From positions 274,010,411 to 274,074,410 of the forward strand of contig OZ010786.1 of the NCBI GenBank assembly GCA_963932465.1: 64,000 nt of DNA, in the 5' to 3' direction. Shown here one piece after another: positions 10,933 through 22,319 of this stretch; the first letter of the stretch is position 1, and every line of letters begins with the position of its first letter. This stretch comes from Maratus speciosus (taxonomy: Eukaryota > Arthropoda > Arachnida > Araneae > Salticidae). The notes beneath the pieces are model-generated. The model saw nothing but the letters and a program-made list of their open reading frames with translations, was not told the DNA's origin and ran no database searches. The translations under genes were made by a program, and so were the position numbers.

Positions 10933-12553
10933 TACCGTAATTTTCGACCTATAATCCGCAGCGGCATATAATCCGCAGTCGCAGTTTTTAGCCCTTATAA
11001 AAAAATTTCAGCAGATAAGCCGCATCGGCGTATAATCCGCAGATTATACGCCGGACTATACGGGGATTACTCATTTTTTTCAACATTCCAAAGTACTACT
11101 AATAAACCACCTCCCTATTTATTTAGTTGCTCTATTTAAATGATAATTGTATTAAAATAATTGAAAAAAAAAATAACAATAAAATATTTACAAGTTAAAA
11201 AAAATACAAAAAATTTTTACAAATTAAAAAAAATACAAAAAATTTTTTCTATTGAATCTTGTATCTAAAACGTAGAATGTCTTGTGATCGATTTGGCTAT
11301 AGATTTATGATAATAATCAAACCTATATCGATTTGACTATAGATTTATTCTTGATTATTTCGTAATTTTATGGTATGGTTCAAAACGGCTGAAACCAATG
11401 ACTAAATCTTCTTATCTTTCCAAACAATTACTCTTGTAATAGGAATACATGAGGGAATACATGTCTATATTGACTCAGACAAAATCTAAATCATTTCAGA
11501 ATAATAGAGCTTCAATGGATATTTGTAATCGAATCATCGAATGTTAGTTATTTTCGTTGGATATAATTGACGTGGTATATTAGTATATTATACTATTTTT
11601 AATTTTATATTTTTTAATCCCCAATAGCACGTTAGTATCTAAAATAATGCTTTTATGTTACTACATATATTGTGTCGGATTAAATTCTTATTGAATGTGT
11701 AATCTAAAAGATTATTAACACAATGTTAACAAGTTATTTTGAAAAGTATTTCACAAAAATTGACCCGTTGAAGCAAACAAAAAAGAACTGATTTTAAAAA
11801 TAATAACGTTTGTTTTTAACTGTGATTGTATATCGTAACACTCAGCACGTTACAGTTTAAAAAGCTTTTTAATATTTGACAATAGATTTATGCTAATTCC
11901 GATACTTATATCGATTGTGGGCCTACATTTATGCTAATTCCGATACCTGTATCGATTTGGCTATATATTTATGTTAATAATCGGTACCTATTTCCATTTA
12001 ACTATAGATTTATGCTAATTGTGATACCTATATCGATTTGGTCCTACGTTTATCCTTATCCCGATACCTATATCGATTTGGCTATAGATTTATGCTAATA
12101 ATCGACACCTATATCGAAATCACCTTCCGCTTTTTTAATAACGTTCAGTTTAAATTCTGTAGTGTTAAATAACACATTTTCTCTTTGATATTATTATAAC
12201 TTTCTACGTCATAACAATACACTATTTCATAAATGATTGAGATTGAAATTTTTGAAAGAAATGAGTTGAGAAACGCTTTGTTCATCATCAAAACATTTTG
12301 CCAAAAGGCTAAAAAATAACATAAAAATCGGAAGCCACTCCCACTAGCACGTCACGTCATATGTGAACCAATCACGAGCAACTCCGTGAACGGTCGATAG
12401 CAGACAATCGTGCAGTAGAATCTGGATGTCTGGCGTGAACTTCTGCTTAAAAAAAATTTCAGCAGATAATCCGCACCGGTAGATAATCCGCACTTAAAAT
12501 TTTTGAGGTTTTTTAACAGATAATCCGCGGATTATAGGCCGGAAATTACGGTA
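10933..12553. mobile_element. Nested TA-flanked element with TACCGTAATTT ends
   Basis: The left end is TACCGTAATTTTCGACCTAT, followed by AATCCGCAGCGG. The right end on the minus strand is TACCGTAATTTCCGGCCTAT, followed by AATCCGCGG. 'AATCCGC' recurs several times near both ends (10965-11045, 12465-12530), as expected of subterminal transposase-binding repeats. No transposase frame is visible. The MITE at 63240-63418 has the same TACCGTAATTT terminus. Confidence 0.75.
11285..12118. repeat. ~40-bp 'TATCGATTTGGCTATAG' repeats
   Basis: Two loose units at 11285-11350 and about five at 11880-12118. Each contains GATACCTATATCGATTTGG and CTATAGATTTATGCTAAT with small changes. They lie inside the nested element. 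Noncoding. Confidence 0.7.
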
Positions 12554-12582
12554 CTTAATATAGTCTTATCGTTGTTTGTTTT

Positions 12583-12831
12583 TTATTTTCGCATTTTTGT
12601 AAAAAACCTTGGTGGCTCTGTCAAAGAAGGCTTGCTTATCACTTCATCTTCATTGTAATCTTCACTTTCTTCCTCACTCTCTTTCTTTAATGAATCTGTT
12701 ATATCAAAGTCGCTTAATATTTCTGATGTTATTAAAACTTCAGCATCCATCATGATGTAATCAACAATGGCAGGAAGAATTCCACATGAGGAGCTGTGTG
12801 ACATTGGTTTCTCCTCTACCCTACACTGCAT
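12583..12831 (-). pseudogene. Pogo/Tigger-type transposase C-terminal tail
   Basis: An 82-codon frame on the minus strand. It ends with a strongly acidic, Ser-rich tail (DAEVLITSEILSDFDITDSL, then KKESEEESEDYNEDE). Acidic tails of this kind, with 'DI..SL'-like clusters before a Glu/Asp run, are usual at the C-terminus of pogo, Tigger and jerky-type DDE transposases. The DDE catalytic core is absent, replaced or displaced by the nested insertion at 10933-12553. A second tail of the same style is at 51853-52022. Assignment rests on composition and position only. Confidence 0.45.
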
Positions 12832-13347
12832 GGAAGGTGCACTACATCACGACAGGCCACTGTGTCTGTAAGTTCTCTCTCTTGGCACGTGGTTTTTCTT
12901 GCTCCTCCAGTGATGTATGTGTCTGTTATGTTATTTTGGTAATAAAGATTTTTCTCCTCCTAACTGAACAATAGTCTCGAAGAAAAGCTTTTTCCGATAA
13001 CTTACTGTAAAGGAGGTACGATTAAATTGAATAGAATCTGTTTAACCATAAGTGTCAAAATTTGTTCGCCTTAACCGAAAATCCAAAATTCGAATTCTTC
13101 TTACACGAATGAATTAACATGAATATGCTTTTGGGCAAGAATGAAAAATTATTTCATATTATCATTAATTCGTACTAATCAAGTTCATCTTAATGAGATT
13201 CGACTGTATTATAAATTTTTTTAAATAATTTTATATTAAAATTTTTCTCTTTGATGCACCAAAAAAAGGTTTTTGTAAGTTGTTTTTCTTTTATTAAACA
13301 ACTTTTTAGATGCTTTCTAGATTATTTCTATCTACTAATTTGTTATA

Positions 13348-15700
13348 AACTAGGGGGCTCCGCCTCCTACGAGCTACGCTCGTCAACCCCCGTTCAGACA
13401 CCCCAGATCCTAAAAGCATGCTAATTTCATCGGTCTTTAAAAGTTTGAATTATAATTTTAAAAAACAGTGACGGTCTCCCTGTAAACGGGTTTTCCTTCA
13501 TTTTCCTTTGATTGGAGATTTTTAAGACAAAATCAGCCGCTGCTAAGAGATACAATGGCTGTTTTCGTCTTTGATTAAAAACAAGAAAGAAAAATCATGC
13601 GTACGGCATAGATTATGGAACACTTTCCAACACTCCCTGAAAGCTTTGACAAAACTTCGTTACTTAGGGAAATAAGGTAAATAAGATAACTAACTAAACA
13701 TGTAAAAAACTGATTTCAGCAGTTACCATCCATAGCCAAATATTTATTCCAATTCTTCCGAACAGCCGTGTATTTGATCTGTAGGCTGATATATATACTA
13801 TATAACAAAAAATTTAGTTTATCAAGAAAACGCATAACAGGTTGAAATGTCTCTTTCAGCATTTTAAACTAATAGATGGAAACATACTTCAATACTTTTG
13901 TACAGCCCTGTTGTTTACCTAGTACCTTTATTACATGCCACTATTTAGATAAACTTTAATTCAAACTAAATCACTCTTAAAACTACTGAAATCGCATTTC
14001 CAGAATTTATCATCTATAGGCGGCCATGTATCCAATTCTTTGCATGGCCCTGTATATCATTTTATCTATATTCTATAAACATTTCATAGAAAACTACATG
14101 CAGTTCAGCATAACACATTTTAAACCCACCTTTGAGCAATTTACTGTCATAGTTTGTAACCTTTACGAATTCTTTTGTGTAGCTCTGTATATCAACTATA
14201 ACATTTACACACACTGTATAGTATGCATAAATATAGTAAAACTTAAAAGCGCATATCATAATTAAAAATGCATTCTGTACCATCGCCGCTAATATACAGT
14301 ATTTCGGATAGAAAATACCTGTCTGAAATGTTTTGTATGTTCCTGTAAATGCTATGCACTTCGAAGATGTATACATGAAATAACTTAAGTAAGCATCACC
14401 GACGTATATCAATTTTATTATATATGAATTTGTATAATTAAAATACGCCGGAAACAATTTCCCACTATACCATTTGTAATGAAATTCTTTTGTGTAGCCC
14501 TGTAAATGAATAGTAACTATTCGTTGCACCGCATATGCTACAGAATATTCTGCATATTTTGCACTCTTTGTAAATGCATATATTTTTTATTATGTTTGAA
14601 AGGTTGTAACATCTTTAAAATTCATTTGAAATGAGTTTTTCCCATTGGCCGTAATGTAACGAAGTACTTTTGACTGTCCCTCTAAATGAACTAAACATGC
14701 TACAAACTTCATTTAAAATAGGGTTCGTGCTAGACTAAACGTCAATAACCAAAAATTTCATTGCGATCCGAGTATATTTACGAGAGTTAGAGCGCGAACA
14801 GACAAACCGAAATCAATAACACTTTTCAATTTTGTTGGAAAGTGTTAAAAATCTATATATATATTTCTCTTACGTAGCGCTAAAAAAGGGCTGCATTTGT
14901 AGCTTGCTATTTGGCAACAGCCAAAGCAACGTTTCTCAGTGGTAGTTACAGTCACATGTCCCAACCCACTCAGCAAATCAAAATCCAGACAGGATCTCTC
15001 TTTTAACGCAAACCGTTTGAGCAATACATGAATACTATTGGTCCGTTTTACGGTGACGTAGCTTTTTGATCCAAGGTTGTAGTTAGACACAGGCGAAAAC
15101 GTTTTGTTTACATTTCGATAGTGTGATACATAGCATATAGTTTTAAATTAATTTAAGCCGTGAATTTCAATACTATAGGCAAAATGAAAGGAGAAGGACC
15201 TCATCTGACACTAATATGCCATTTAAATTTAAACGGCGTCAATTTCCTGTTCGCTTAGCTTTCTCAAGGATGATTAACAAGTCACAGCTCCAAACTTTTG
15301 ATAAATGCATTTTTATTTATATTTTCAGCAAAATTTTCAATTACTTTTTTATGAATTAAAATATTTGTAAATTTCATATGTTGCTTACTCGGATCTCATA
15401 CCGGCCCAACTAAAAATATTTTTTATTGTATTTTCACTAAGGTTTTTAATTTATTCTGTTTCCAAGGTACGTTTTTATTTACATTTTCAACAGTTTTCCA
15501 TTACTTTTTATACAATAAAAATATTTGTAATTTTAATATGTTGTAATGATTTATGATAGCACTCATTCTGGCTAGAGCTGACATAAATAGTGGCGAGCGA
15601 GCGAAGCGAGCTGTGATCGCGTAGCAATCCCAATATGAATCACGTAGCAATTCGTGGGGGTTGGCGAGCATTAACGAGCAGGGGGCTGAGCCCCCTAGTT
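13348..15700 (-). mobile_element. Long Helentron-like (HINE/DINE-type) element, copy 1
   Basis: The ends are inverted: AACTAGGGGGCTC at 13348 and its complement at 15688-15700. A perfect GGGGGCT-GA-GCCCCC-type hairpin lies at the 15700 end. On the minus strand the interior runs through AACAGGGACA/CAGGGCTACACAAAAG-type phrases and a degenerate GTCTGTTCGCGCTCTAACTC motif near 14790. It has no transposase or Rep/helicase frame. A homologous copy in the opposite direction lies at 47860-50478. The open frames at 14026-14529 and 14845-15090 are in diverged noncoding sequence. Terminal hairpin, TIR-like ends, GTCY motif and repeated phrases match non-autonomous Helentron derivatives. Class assignment is by architecture. 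Confidence 0.65.
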
Positions 15701-17447
15701 AGTTAAAAATTTGAAAGTAAACTAATCTAAAATGAATTAAGTACATAGAGTCTTTGTCTCACGGTAATTTTTAACACCGCTATGAGAAAGTTCTTTTAAA
15801 TGTATCGTTTTAAATCTGACATAATTTTCACCAAAGTTTTCTTTCTCTTTTTAATATTCACATGAAAATTCTTTTGTTGTTAAAAAGGAAATATTATTTG
15901 CGCTGTCTTAGAATTCACGATAATAGTTGAAAAGATTATCTAGAAATATGAAATAAACGTCTCACGCAAATATATTTTTTAATTTAAAGTGTTTTGCCAA
16001 CTTTTATTTATTTGGCATTTTTAAATATGATGTAATTTCCTTCATTTGTGACTTTTAATGCATAATAATGAATTTAGTATTTAAAAATTTTCTTTCTCTT
16101 TTAAAATTCATGTGTAACTGTAGTTTTTATGATGTAATTTTCAATATTTTCCGGATTTTTAACACGTAATCACTTAATTCTAATTTGAAAGTTTTTTTCT
16201 GTTTATAATAGCCACGTATAAATAAATTTTTTATTTGAAGGAAATATTATTCGTTGCGCCGTTTTTAAAATTGGCAACAGTTTAAAATAATTGCCCTTTT
16301 CTAAAATGTGTAAAAAAATCTCTCAAAATGCTGAAAATTTGAATTTACAATGGAAATAAAGCCTCAAAAAATGAGTCAAATTAAAAAGATAATTGCAGTC
16401 TGTACACTTGGAACTTCCAATGTATAAAATGATCTAAAAATGCTTAAGTTCCTATGTATAGATTTTCACCTATTAAAACTTTTTTGATGGAACGATTTTG
16501 ACCATCTTTAACATTAAATATCTCTTAAAATAATTATTTGATTTAAAAACTGTCTATATTAGCGTGTTTATCAAATATGTCTCTATAATACCACCGATTT
16601 TCATATTTTTGTATGAAACAGTTTTCTTAATATTAACGAAGAAAGACCCCCGGTCATAAAAAATATGGATGCCGATCTAGTAGGAGTATACACAGATGGT
16701 CTACGCAGATTTTCATTGGTCCATTTCCAAATCAAAACTTTTTTTATATATAGAAGGATAAATTACTTTTATTTATAAAAAATATACAAAGCTAAGCATT
16801 TTCAGAAACATATACTAATTGTATAATAAAATATTCATTATGAATTAACATCTAAAAGAATTAACATTTAATCCTTTAATATGTATGTAAAGGATTTATT
16901 ACTAATAATAAATTTGGCACAATAATAATAAAATCACAAGACAAGCATAAAATAAAACAAGAAATAAGTGCGAACAAATGATTTTATTATATTTTAAAAC
17001 ACATTAAATATAAATGAAAGGTGGGGAGACGGAGGGAAAAAGTGCACTTACCCATCCACGATTTTCACATTAATACTGCATTTTTAAACACATTAATTTT
17101 GTCAGAGTAAAACTTTTACCACGGAGCATATTTCAAAGAAAAACCAATTTTAAATAACACCTGAAACACCATTTGAAATTCATCACAGTCTTTTAGAAAA
17201 ACCTGTATCGTCACTTTGCACAAAATCCATATAGATACTATATCATTGCCTTCAGAAAAATCCATATTGCTGAACCTTTGAATTCAAAGTTCGGAAGCTT
17301 TTGCATAGAGGAATTCCATTAAAGATTCATCGATGTTGTTACACAACATTTACCATAGTGGTACAAAAGTGAGGGCATAAGTAAGTTTTAAATATAAAAA
17401 TTGCTTGTTTTCATTTAAATGTAATGCCGTTTAAACACAAAAAATAC
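15701..17447. other. No gene seen
   Basis: AT-rich sequence. It contains scattered TTTCTTTCTCTTTT stretches and no defined element ends. Confidence 0.5.
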
Positions 17448-17501
17448 ATTAACACAATTTGCATAACTACAAACATACACACATTAAAATTTTATTAAAA
17501 A
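17448..17501. repeat. Direct repeat flanking the Penelope-like element (left copy)
   Basis: The sequence beginning ATTAACACAATTTGCATAAC and ending in TTTTATTAAAAA occurs here and at 21692-21740 in the same orientation, with a small indel. The pair brackets the Penelope-like element and its minisatellite. Penelope-like elements often have such pseudo-LTRs from partial tandem copies. Confidence 0.75.
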
Positions 17502-17614
17502 CAATTAAAATATAATTAAAAATATATATAATTGTTTTGGCCCTCATCAGTAAATGAGCAGAATCACAAAACAGCAAGAGCCACAGTAAATGAAAAAACA
17601 GTTAAAATCACAGT

Positions 17615-17985
17615 CTAAGTAGGATAAAATAATCAGCAGGAACCTGGGTTGCTTCGATGATTGGCGATTCAGCTAAAACAGTCCTCCAATCCTCAAGGAA
17701 GAATATATGGGGCAGTTGGCTTCCACAATTCGTGCACTCTCAAAATCGGGGACATGATCGAACTCAAGTGCATGTGCAACTAATCTTGAATTCAGAGTAC
17801 CTTTATTAAAAGAATTTTTATGCTCCTTGAGTCTAGCATTTAATGAGCGTCCAGTCTCACCAATGTAAATCAAGCTGCAACCTTTACAAGGAATTTCATA
17901 AATGACACCATTCAGGTCAAACTTCGAATATTTATGTTTAAAACTACTAAAAAAATTACCAATAAAATTATCAAAGGAACATGAG
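17615..17985 (-). pseudogene. Penelope-like element: GIY-YIG endonuclease domain
   Basis: This is the C-terminal nuclease of an EN+ Penelope-like element, which nicks target DNA for target-primed reverse transcription. The minus strand reads GVIYEIPCKGC, then IYIGETGRSLNARLKEHKNS. That gives the GIY/YIG pair, the CxxC of the PLE-type zinc motif between them, the conserved Arg of LNARL and the EH pair. A frameshift lies near 17705: in the frame open at 17873-17673 the protein stops at GGLF, while the +1 frame continues sensibly (FLEDWRTVLAESPIIEATQV). Another frameshift near 17985 separates it from the RT part. Confidence 0.85.
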
Positions 17986-18409
17986 CTGTCCTAACATTAA
18001 CATCTTTGAGTATGGCTGAAATTTTCTCTGAAATATTGCTGTAATAAGGCAAAGATATAGTTCCTATAGGATTGACACGCTCGTAAGGAGTGGGATACTG
18101 GTCTGATTTGCTCGTAAGTTCCGAAATAACTCTAAGATACCAATGACGTGGATAGTCGTTGAGACGTAAATCATTCATTATCTTATCAATTTCATTATCA
18201 AAACTAACTCTGTCACTGCAAAATCTCAAGGCTCTGTTGTACAAGGATCTGACGACTGCGATTTTATGTGAAAGTAGGCTATTGGATTTAAAATTTAAAT
18301 ATTGCCCGGAGGAAGTACTTTTTCTGTAAACAGAAGTTTTCAAAATAGGAATATTATTAACAATTTCTCTCTGGAGCAAAACATCAAGGAAAGGGAGTGT
18401 TATTTTCAA
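17912..18409 (-). pseudogene. Penelope-like element: RT thumb and linker
   Basis: This frame follows the RT palm and contains LPFLDVLLQREIVNN and TSVYRKSTSSGQYLNFKSN. Those are the typical PLE motifs after the palm (LPFLDV, then VYRK, then LNF.S). It continues through SHKIAVVRSLYNRALRFC to a linker. It overlaps the palm frame with a frameshift at about 18400 and loses frame again near 17985 just before the endonuclease. Confidence 0.85.
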
Positions 18410-19487
18410 ACTCTATCGTGAACTGGATTGAAGAGGAAAAGGAATTCGCTTTGTTTAAAATCTCCATAAGTTCATCTTCTTCAGCAATTATAAAAACATC
18501 ACCTACATACCGCCTCCAAAACTTAATCTTATTACCCAAACCAAAAATAATATCTTTCTCCAAATACTGCATAACAATCTCTGCTACTCTCACGGACAGG
18601 GGGGAGCCCATTGTAGCTCCTTTTAACTGTTTATAAAACGTATCCTGAAAATGAAACAATTTGATGTCAGACAAAATTCAATGAGTTTAATAGCAACGTC
18701 CATATCTAAATTAATAGCATTAGCAAAAATTAGACCACATGCTCTGAACAGCGAGGCAGGCTAGATTTATTGGTATACACGTGAACAAAGATACCACATC
18801 CAAAGATGCCATCACACATTTGTGAGGTATAATGAAACTCTTCAAATCATCAAGAAATTTAACTGAGGAATTAATACTGTAAGGAGAGGAAACGGTCATG
18901 GGTTTGAGAATAACTGACAAAAATTTAGATAATTTGTACAATGGGGAGTGGCTGTAATCAATGATAGGTCTAAGAGGAATATTAGGTTTGTGGGTCTTCG
19001 GTAACCCATCAAATCTTGGAATCAGACCAGTATAACACTTAAGACTTTTGGCAAGAGTAGGACAAAATCTACCGGACTTCGTTAAATCACCCAGGAGGTT
19101 ATTCATGTTTCTTTGACTACTCGGAATTAAATCTTTATTAACAATACTGTAAGTTTGATCATCGTTCAGTAAATCAAGGGACTCATTTATATAGTCAGAC
19201 CTATCCATAACCACAGTAATAACAATTGATGAATCACGCGATAAGTTATTTAAAAGTTTTCTATAAAAATTGTTAGAACTTGGTACCACATAATGATTCT
19301 TTATCAATATCTTGGAATTTTCAGACCTTACCAGGTGTTTCTGCGAGGGATTTAACTTATGTATAATCGGCTCGACAGCTGCCAGTAACTGAGGAGTATC
19401 CAATTTCGAAGCACCAGCAAAAAAATTAAAACCACTGTTCAGAGCCTTAAGTTCATCTGGAGAGAATTTTCTGGATGATAGATTCAA
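18384..19487 (-). pseudogene. Penelope-like element: reverse transcriptase palm
   Basis: Two frames (19487-18720 and 18674-18384) carry the fingers and palm of a Penelope-type RT. Motifs in order: GLPKTHKPNIPLRPIIDYSH, then SLDVVSLFTCIPI (motif A with the catalytic Asp), then KQLKGATMGSPLS (motif B), then the catalytic box. The box reads RYVGDVFII instead of the usual YVDD, so the first catalytic Asp is now Gly, explicable by one A-to-G change (GAT to GGT). Together with a frameshift near 18700 this copy is dead for reverse transcription. Confidence 0.9.
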
Positions 19488-19915
19488 AACCCAAAAATTA
19501 GTTTTGTCATTACCAGATGAAAATCGAGAGCAATGGCAAAAAGTCTATCGAATTTTTCCTCATGCTTAGCAACCAGTTTAGCTCTAAAAGCACCACCAAT
19601 GTAGCTCAGGAATCCCAAAATTTGAAGAGAGTTCGCAGGTTCAATCAAGCAAAAAATGCTATTCATGCAGTTATCTAAAAGTATTTTCCTACTATTAAGA
19701 ATAGAATGGCTGAGGGAAATAGCCGTTTGCAGAAACTTGAAACATGAAGACAAGGCGATCTTTCTACCGTTATAAGAATGCACTAACGGTTTAATCTTAA
19801 ACGACGGAGGGACAATACGAGACTTCTTGCATCGAAGTAAAAAACTAAGTTGACTCGAAACATGAATAATTTTACATGAATGTTTAGAAATGGTCCTTAG
19901 CAGCTCTGTGACACG
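19484..19915 (-). pseudogene. Penelope-like element: N-terminal domain
   Basis: The minus-strand frame from about 19915 to 19484 includes HVSSQLSFLLRCKKSRIVPP, a phrase typical of the region N-terminal to the PLE RT domain. It is followed by a helical stretch (LDNCMNSIFCLIEPANSLQI). It joins the RT through a frameshift near 19490, just before LNLSSRKFSPDELKALNSGF. Upstream of about 19915 similarity is lost, so I place the start of recognisable coding there rather than at the first Met. Confidence 0.7.
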
Positions 19916-20039
19916 CGGTCCATCAGTGATGGAACAGCTGCGCCAATTGCGCCAAATCGATAATGCTGCGCATTTCTGCACAAAAACGATCATTTTTCAA
20001 CAAAATTACGCCCAACTGTGCCATTTCAATAATAATTCT

Positions 20040-21440
20040 TGAGCCAGATCGGTCATTTTCCACCCGAAGGTCGCCAAAAGATCGCGAAAAACACGCGATG
20101 TTTGTCAAATGATCACAAAAAATGTGAATTTTGTCAAAGGATCACTAATTTTGTCAAAAAAACAAGCAAAACGCGGTCAAAAGTTACGAAAAAACGCTCT
20201 TTCGTTAAAAGATCGCAAATAGAACGGAAATTTTGTCAGAAGATCGCCAAAAACACGCAAATTTTGTCAAAAGATCGCAAAAAACACTCGAATTTCGTCA
20301 AAAGGTCGTGAAAAACACGCGAATTTCGTGAAAGGATCGCGAAAAACACCCAAATTTTGTGAAAGGATCGTGAGAAAACATTAATTTTGTCAAAGGATCT
20401 CTAATTTCATCAAAACGCGGTCAAAAGATCGCGAAAACACGCTAATTTCGTCAAAAGATCGCGAATTTTGTCAAAGAATCGCGAAAAAAACGTGAATTTT
20501 CTCAAAGGATTGTTAATTTCGTCAAAAAATGATCAAAACGGCGTTAAAAGATTGTGAAAAACCGCAAACTTCGTTCAAAAATCGCGGAAAAAACCGTAAA
20601 TTTCATCAAAAGGTCACAAAAAACCGCAAATTTTGTCAAAAAATAGCGAAAAATACACTGATTTCAACAAAGGTCCAAGTATCACGCGAAAAATACGCGA
20701 ATTTTGTCAATAGATTGCAAAAAACACGCGAATTTCGTCAAATGATGCGAGAAAATCGTGAATTTTTGTCAGAGGATCGGTAATTTCGTCAAAAAACGAA
20801 CAAAATACTGTCAAAAGATTGTGAAAAAACGCTACTCTATTTAAAAGATAGCGAAAAAACCCCGCAAATTTCATCAAAATATCGCGAAAAACACTCTAAT
20901 TATGTCAAAAGACCGCGAATATCGTCAAAGGATCTCTAAAAAAATGTGAATTCTGTCAAAGAAGCACTAACTTCGATAAAAAGCGAGCAAAACGCGGTCA
21001 AAAGATCGCGAAAAAAAACGTGAATTTTGTGAAAGGATTGTTAGTTTCGTTAAAAAACGAACAAAACGGGGTCCAAAGATTGTGAAAAAAAACGCAAATT
21101 TCGTTAAAAGATCGTGGGAAAAACCGCAAATTTCATCAAAAGGTCACAAAAAACTGCAAATTTTGTCAAAAGATTGCGAAAAAGCGCAAATTTCATCAAA
21201 AGATTTCGTAAAACACACTAATTCCGTCAAAAGATAGCGAAAAACACCCTGATTTCAAGAAAGGTCCGAATATTACGCGAAAAATATGTGAATTTTGTCA
21301 AAAGATTGTGAACGATGCGTAAATTTCATCAAAGGATTGCGAAAAAAACGTGAATTTTGTGTAAGAGTCACGGAAAAAACGCGAATTTCATCAAAGAATC
21401 GCAGAAAAAAAACGCGAATTTCGTCAAAGAATACCAAAAT
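20040..21440. repeat. ~31-bp minisatellite, copy B
   Basis: About 40-45 degenerate units of the form AAAAGATCGCGAAAAACACG followed by CGAATTTCGTC. Spacing between GATCGC marks is about 31 bases where undamaged. It begins immediately upstream of the Penelope N-terminal coding region and ends at the 21-bp repeat. Open frames of 60-100 codons here come from the repeat. It is the same unit as 340-1085. Confidence 0.85.
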
Positions 21441-21444
21441 AACA

Positions 21445-21635
21445 TTTTGATGCTCCAAAATAGTTATTTTCTGCTCCAAAAAGAGCATTTTTGCTGCTCC
21501 AAAACAGTTATTTTTTGCTCCAAAGTGGCTTTTTGCTGCTCCAATATAGTTATTTTCTGCTCCAAAATGAGCATTTTTGCTGTTCCAAAATGGCTTTTTG
21601 CTGCTCCAAAACGATGTCCATGCTGTTCCATCACT
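21445..21635. repeat. ~20-bp 'GCTCCAAAATAGTTATTTT' minisatellite
   Basis: About nine units of TGCTCCAAAATAGTTATTTT, with a variant carrying GAGCATTTTTGC or GGCTTTTTGC. It directly continues the 31-bp array, and the two are not related in sequence. Confidence 0.85.
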
Positions 21636-21691
21636 GGGTCCGTACTTAATATTTAAAAATACATATATAACTATGTCTGGATTACTTAAAA

Positions 21692-21740
21692 ATTAACACA
21701 ATTTGCATAACTACAACACACATTAAAATTTTATTAAAAA
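21692..21740. repeat. Direct repeat flanking the Penelope-like element (right copy)
   Basis: Second copy of the ATTAACACAATTTGCATAAC sequence described at 17448. It sets the likely far limit of the Penelope unit. Confidence 0.75.
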
Positions 21741-22319
21741 TACACTTTTAATAATGTCATTTATTCCAAGAAGGAGAGGAGGGACATGGTGGAATGTGAT
21801 TTCGAATTCTGAAGGGTTCATTGGAGTATGTAAAAAGCCAATTTTAATGAAAATAAAAAACCTTTCTATATATTACAAGAAATTTGGATTGTTATTTATA
21901 AAAATAAATGTTTTTATATGAGTTCGATAATCTCAGACATATCCTGAGTGGTTTTCAATGTTTTACAAAGATTTAAATCATTTTTCTTCAACAGTCGTTG
22001 TCCAAGTCAATTCTTGGCATCAAAAACGAACTTTTTCGGGAACATTTAGGTAAATTAGGCAGAAAAATTGCCTACATTTTAAAATTACTGCTAATTTTGT
22101 ACCAAGGTGTATCACCATTGCATCAAACTATGGAGTGTAGCAATATTTGTAGCAATATGGTAGTGGTTTCAAACATAACAAAAGTATAAGCACTGTTACC
22201 TATAAAAAATATTAGCATATTTACCAAATGTTTCTAAAAATACTTAAGTTCACAATATCAACAGTTGGTAAAATCAATTTTAATTTTAATTTTCTAGCCA
22301 GTAAAAGAAAAAAAAAATT
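21741..22319. other. No gene seen
   Basis: AT-rich sequence with a purine-rich patch (AGAAGGAGAGGAGGGACATGG) at about 21769. No supported feature. Confidence 0.5.

Larger units (their letters stand above)
10683..13208 (-). mobile_element. Tigger/pogo-like element interrupted by a nested element
   Basis: The left end (10683) reads TATAGTCAAACCTCATTAAG. The right end read on the minus strand is TACAGTCGAATCTCATTAAG, so the termini are inverted and bounded by TA. Right-side interior sequence (12583-12831) keeps a transposase-tail frame on the minus strand. A separate element with different ends (10933-12553) sits inside and accounts for 1.6 kb of the 2.5-kb span. It lies just downstream of the PH-helix exon, in the large intron. 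Confidence 0.7.
17448..21740 (-). mobile_element. Penelope-like retroelement (EN+), decayed
   Basis: The unit holds, on the minus strand, an N-terminal domain, RT and GIY-YIG endonuclease in the canonical PLE order, with at least five frameshifts. It is bracketed by ~50-bp direct repeats that may be remnants of pseudo-LTRs. About 1.6 kb of minisatellite lies between the coding start and the right repeat. The limits are inferred from the direct repeats, and no target duplication was identified. Confidence 0.75.

Noticed and set aside
14062..14529. 155-codon frame on the minus strand
   Set aside because: It lies in diverged Helentron-like sequence. The homologous copy at 48450-49950 does not keep the frame, and no motif is visible.
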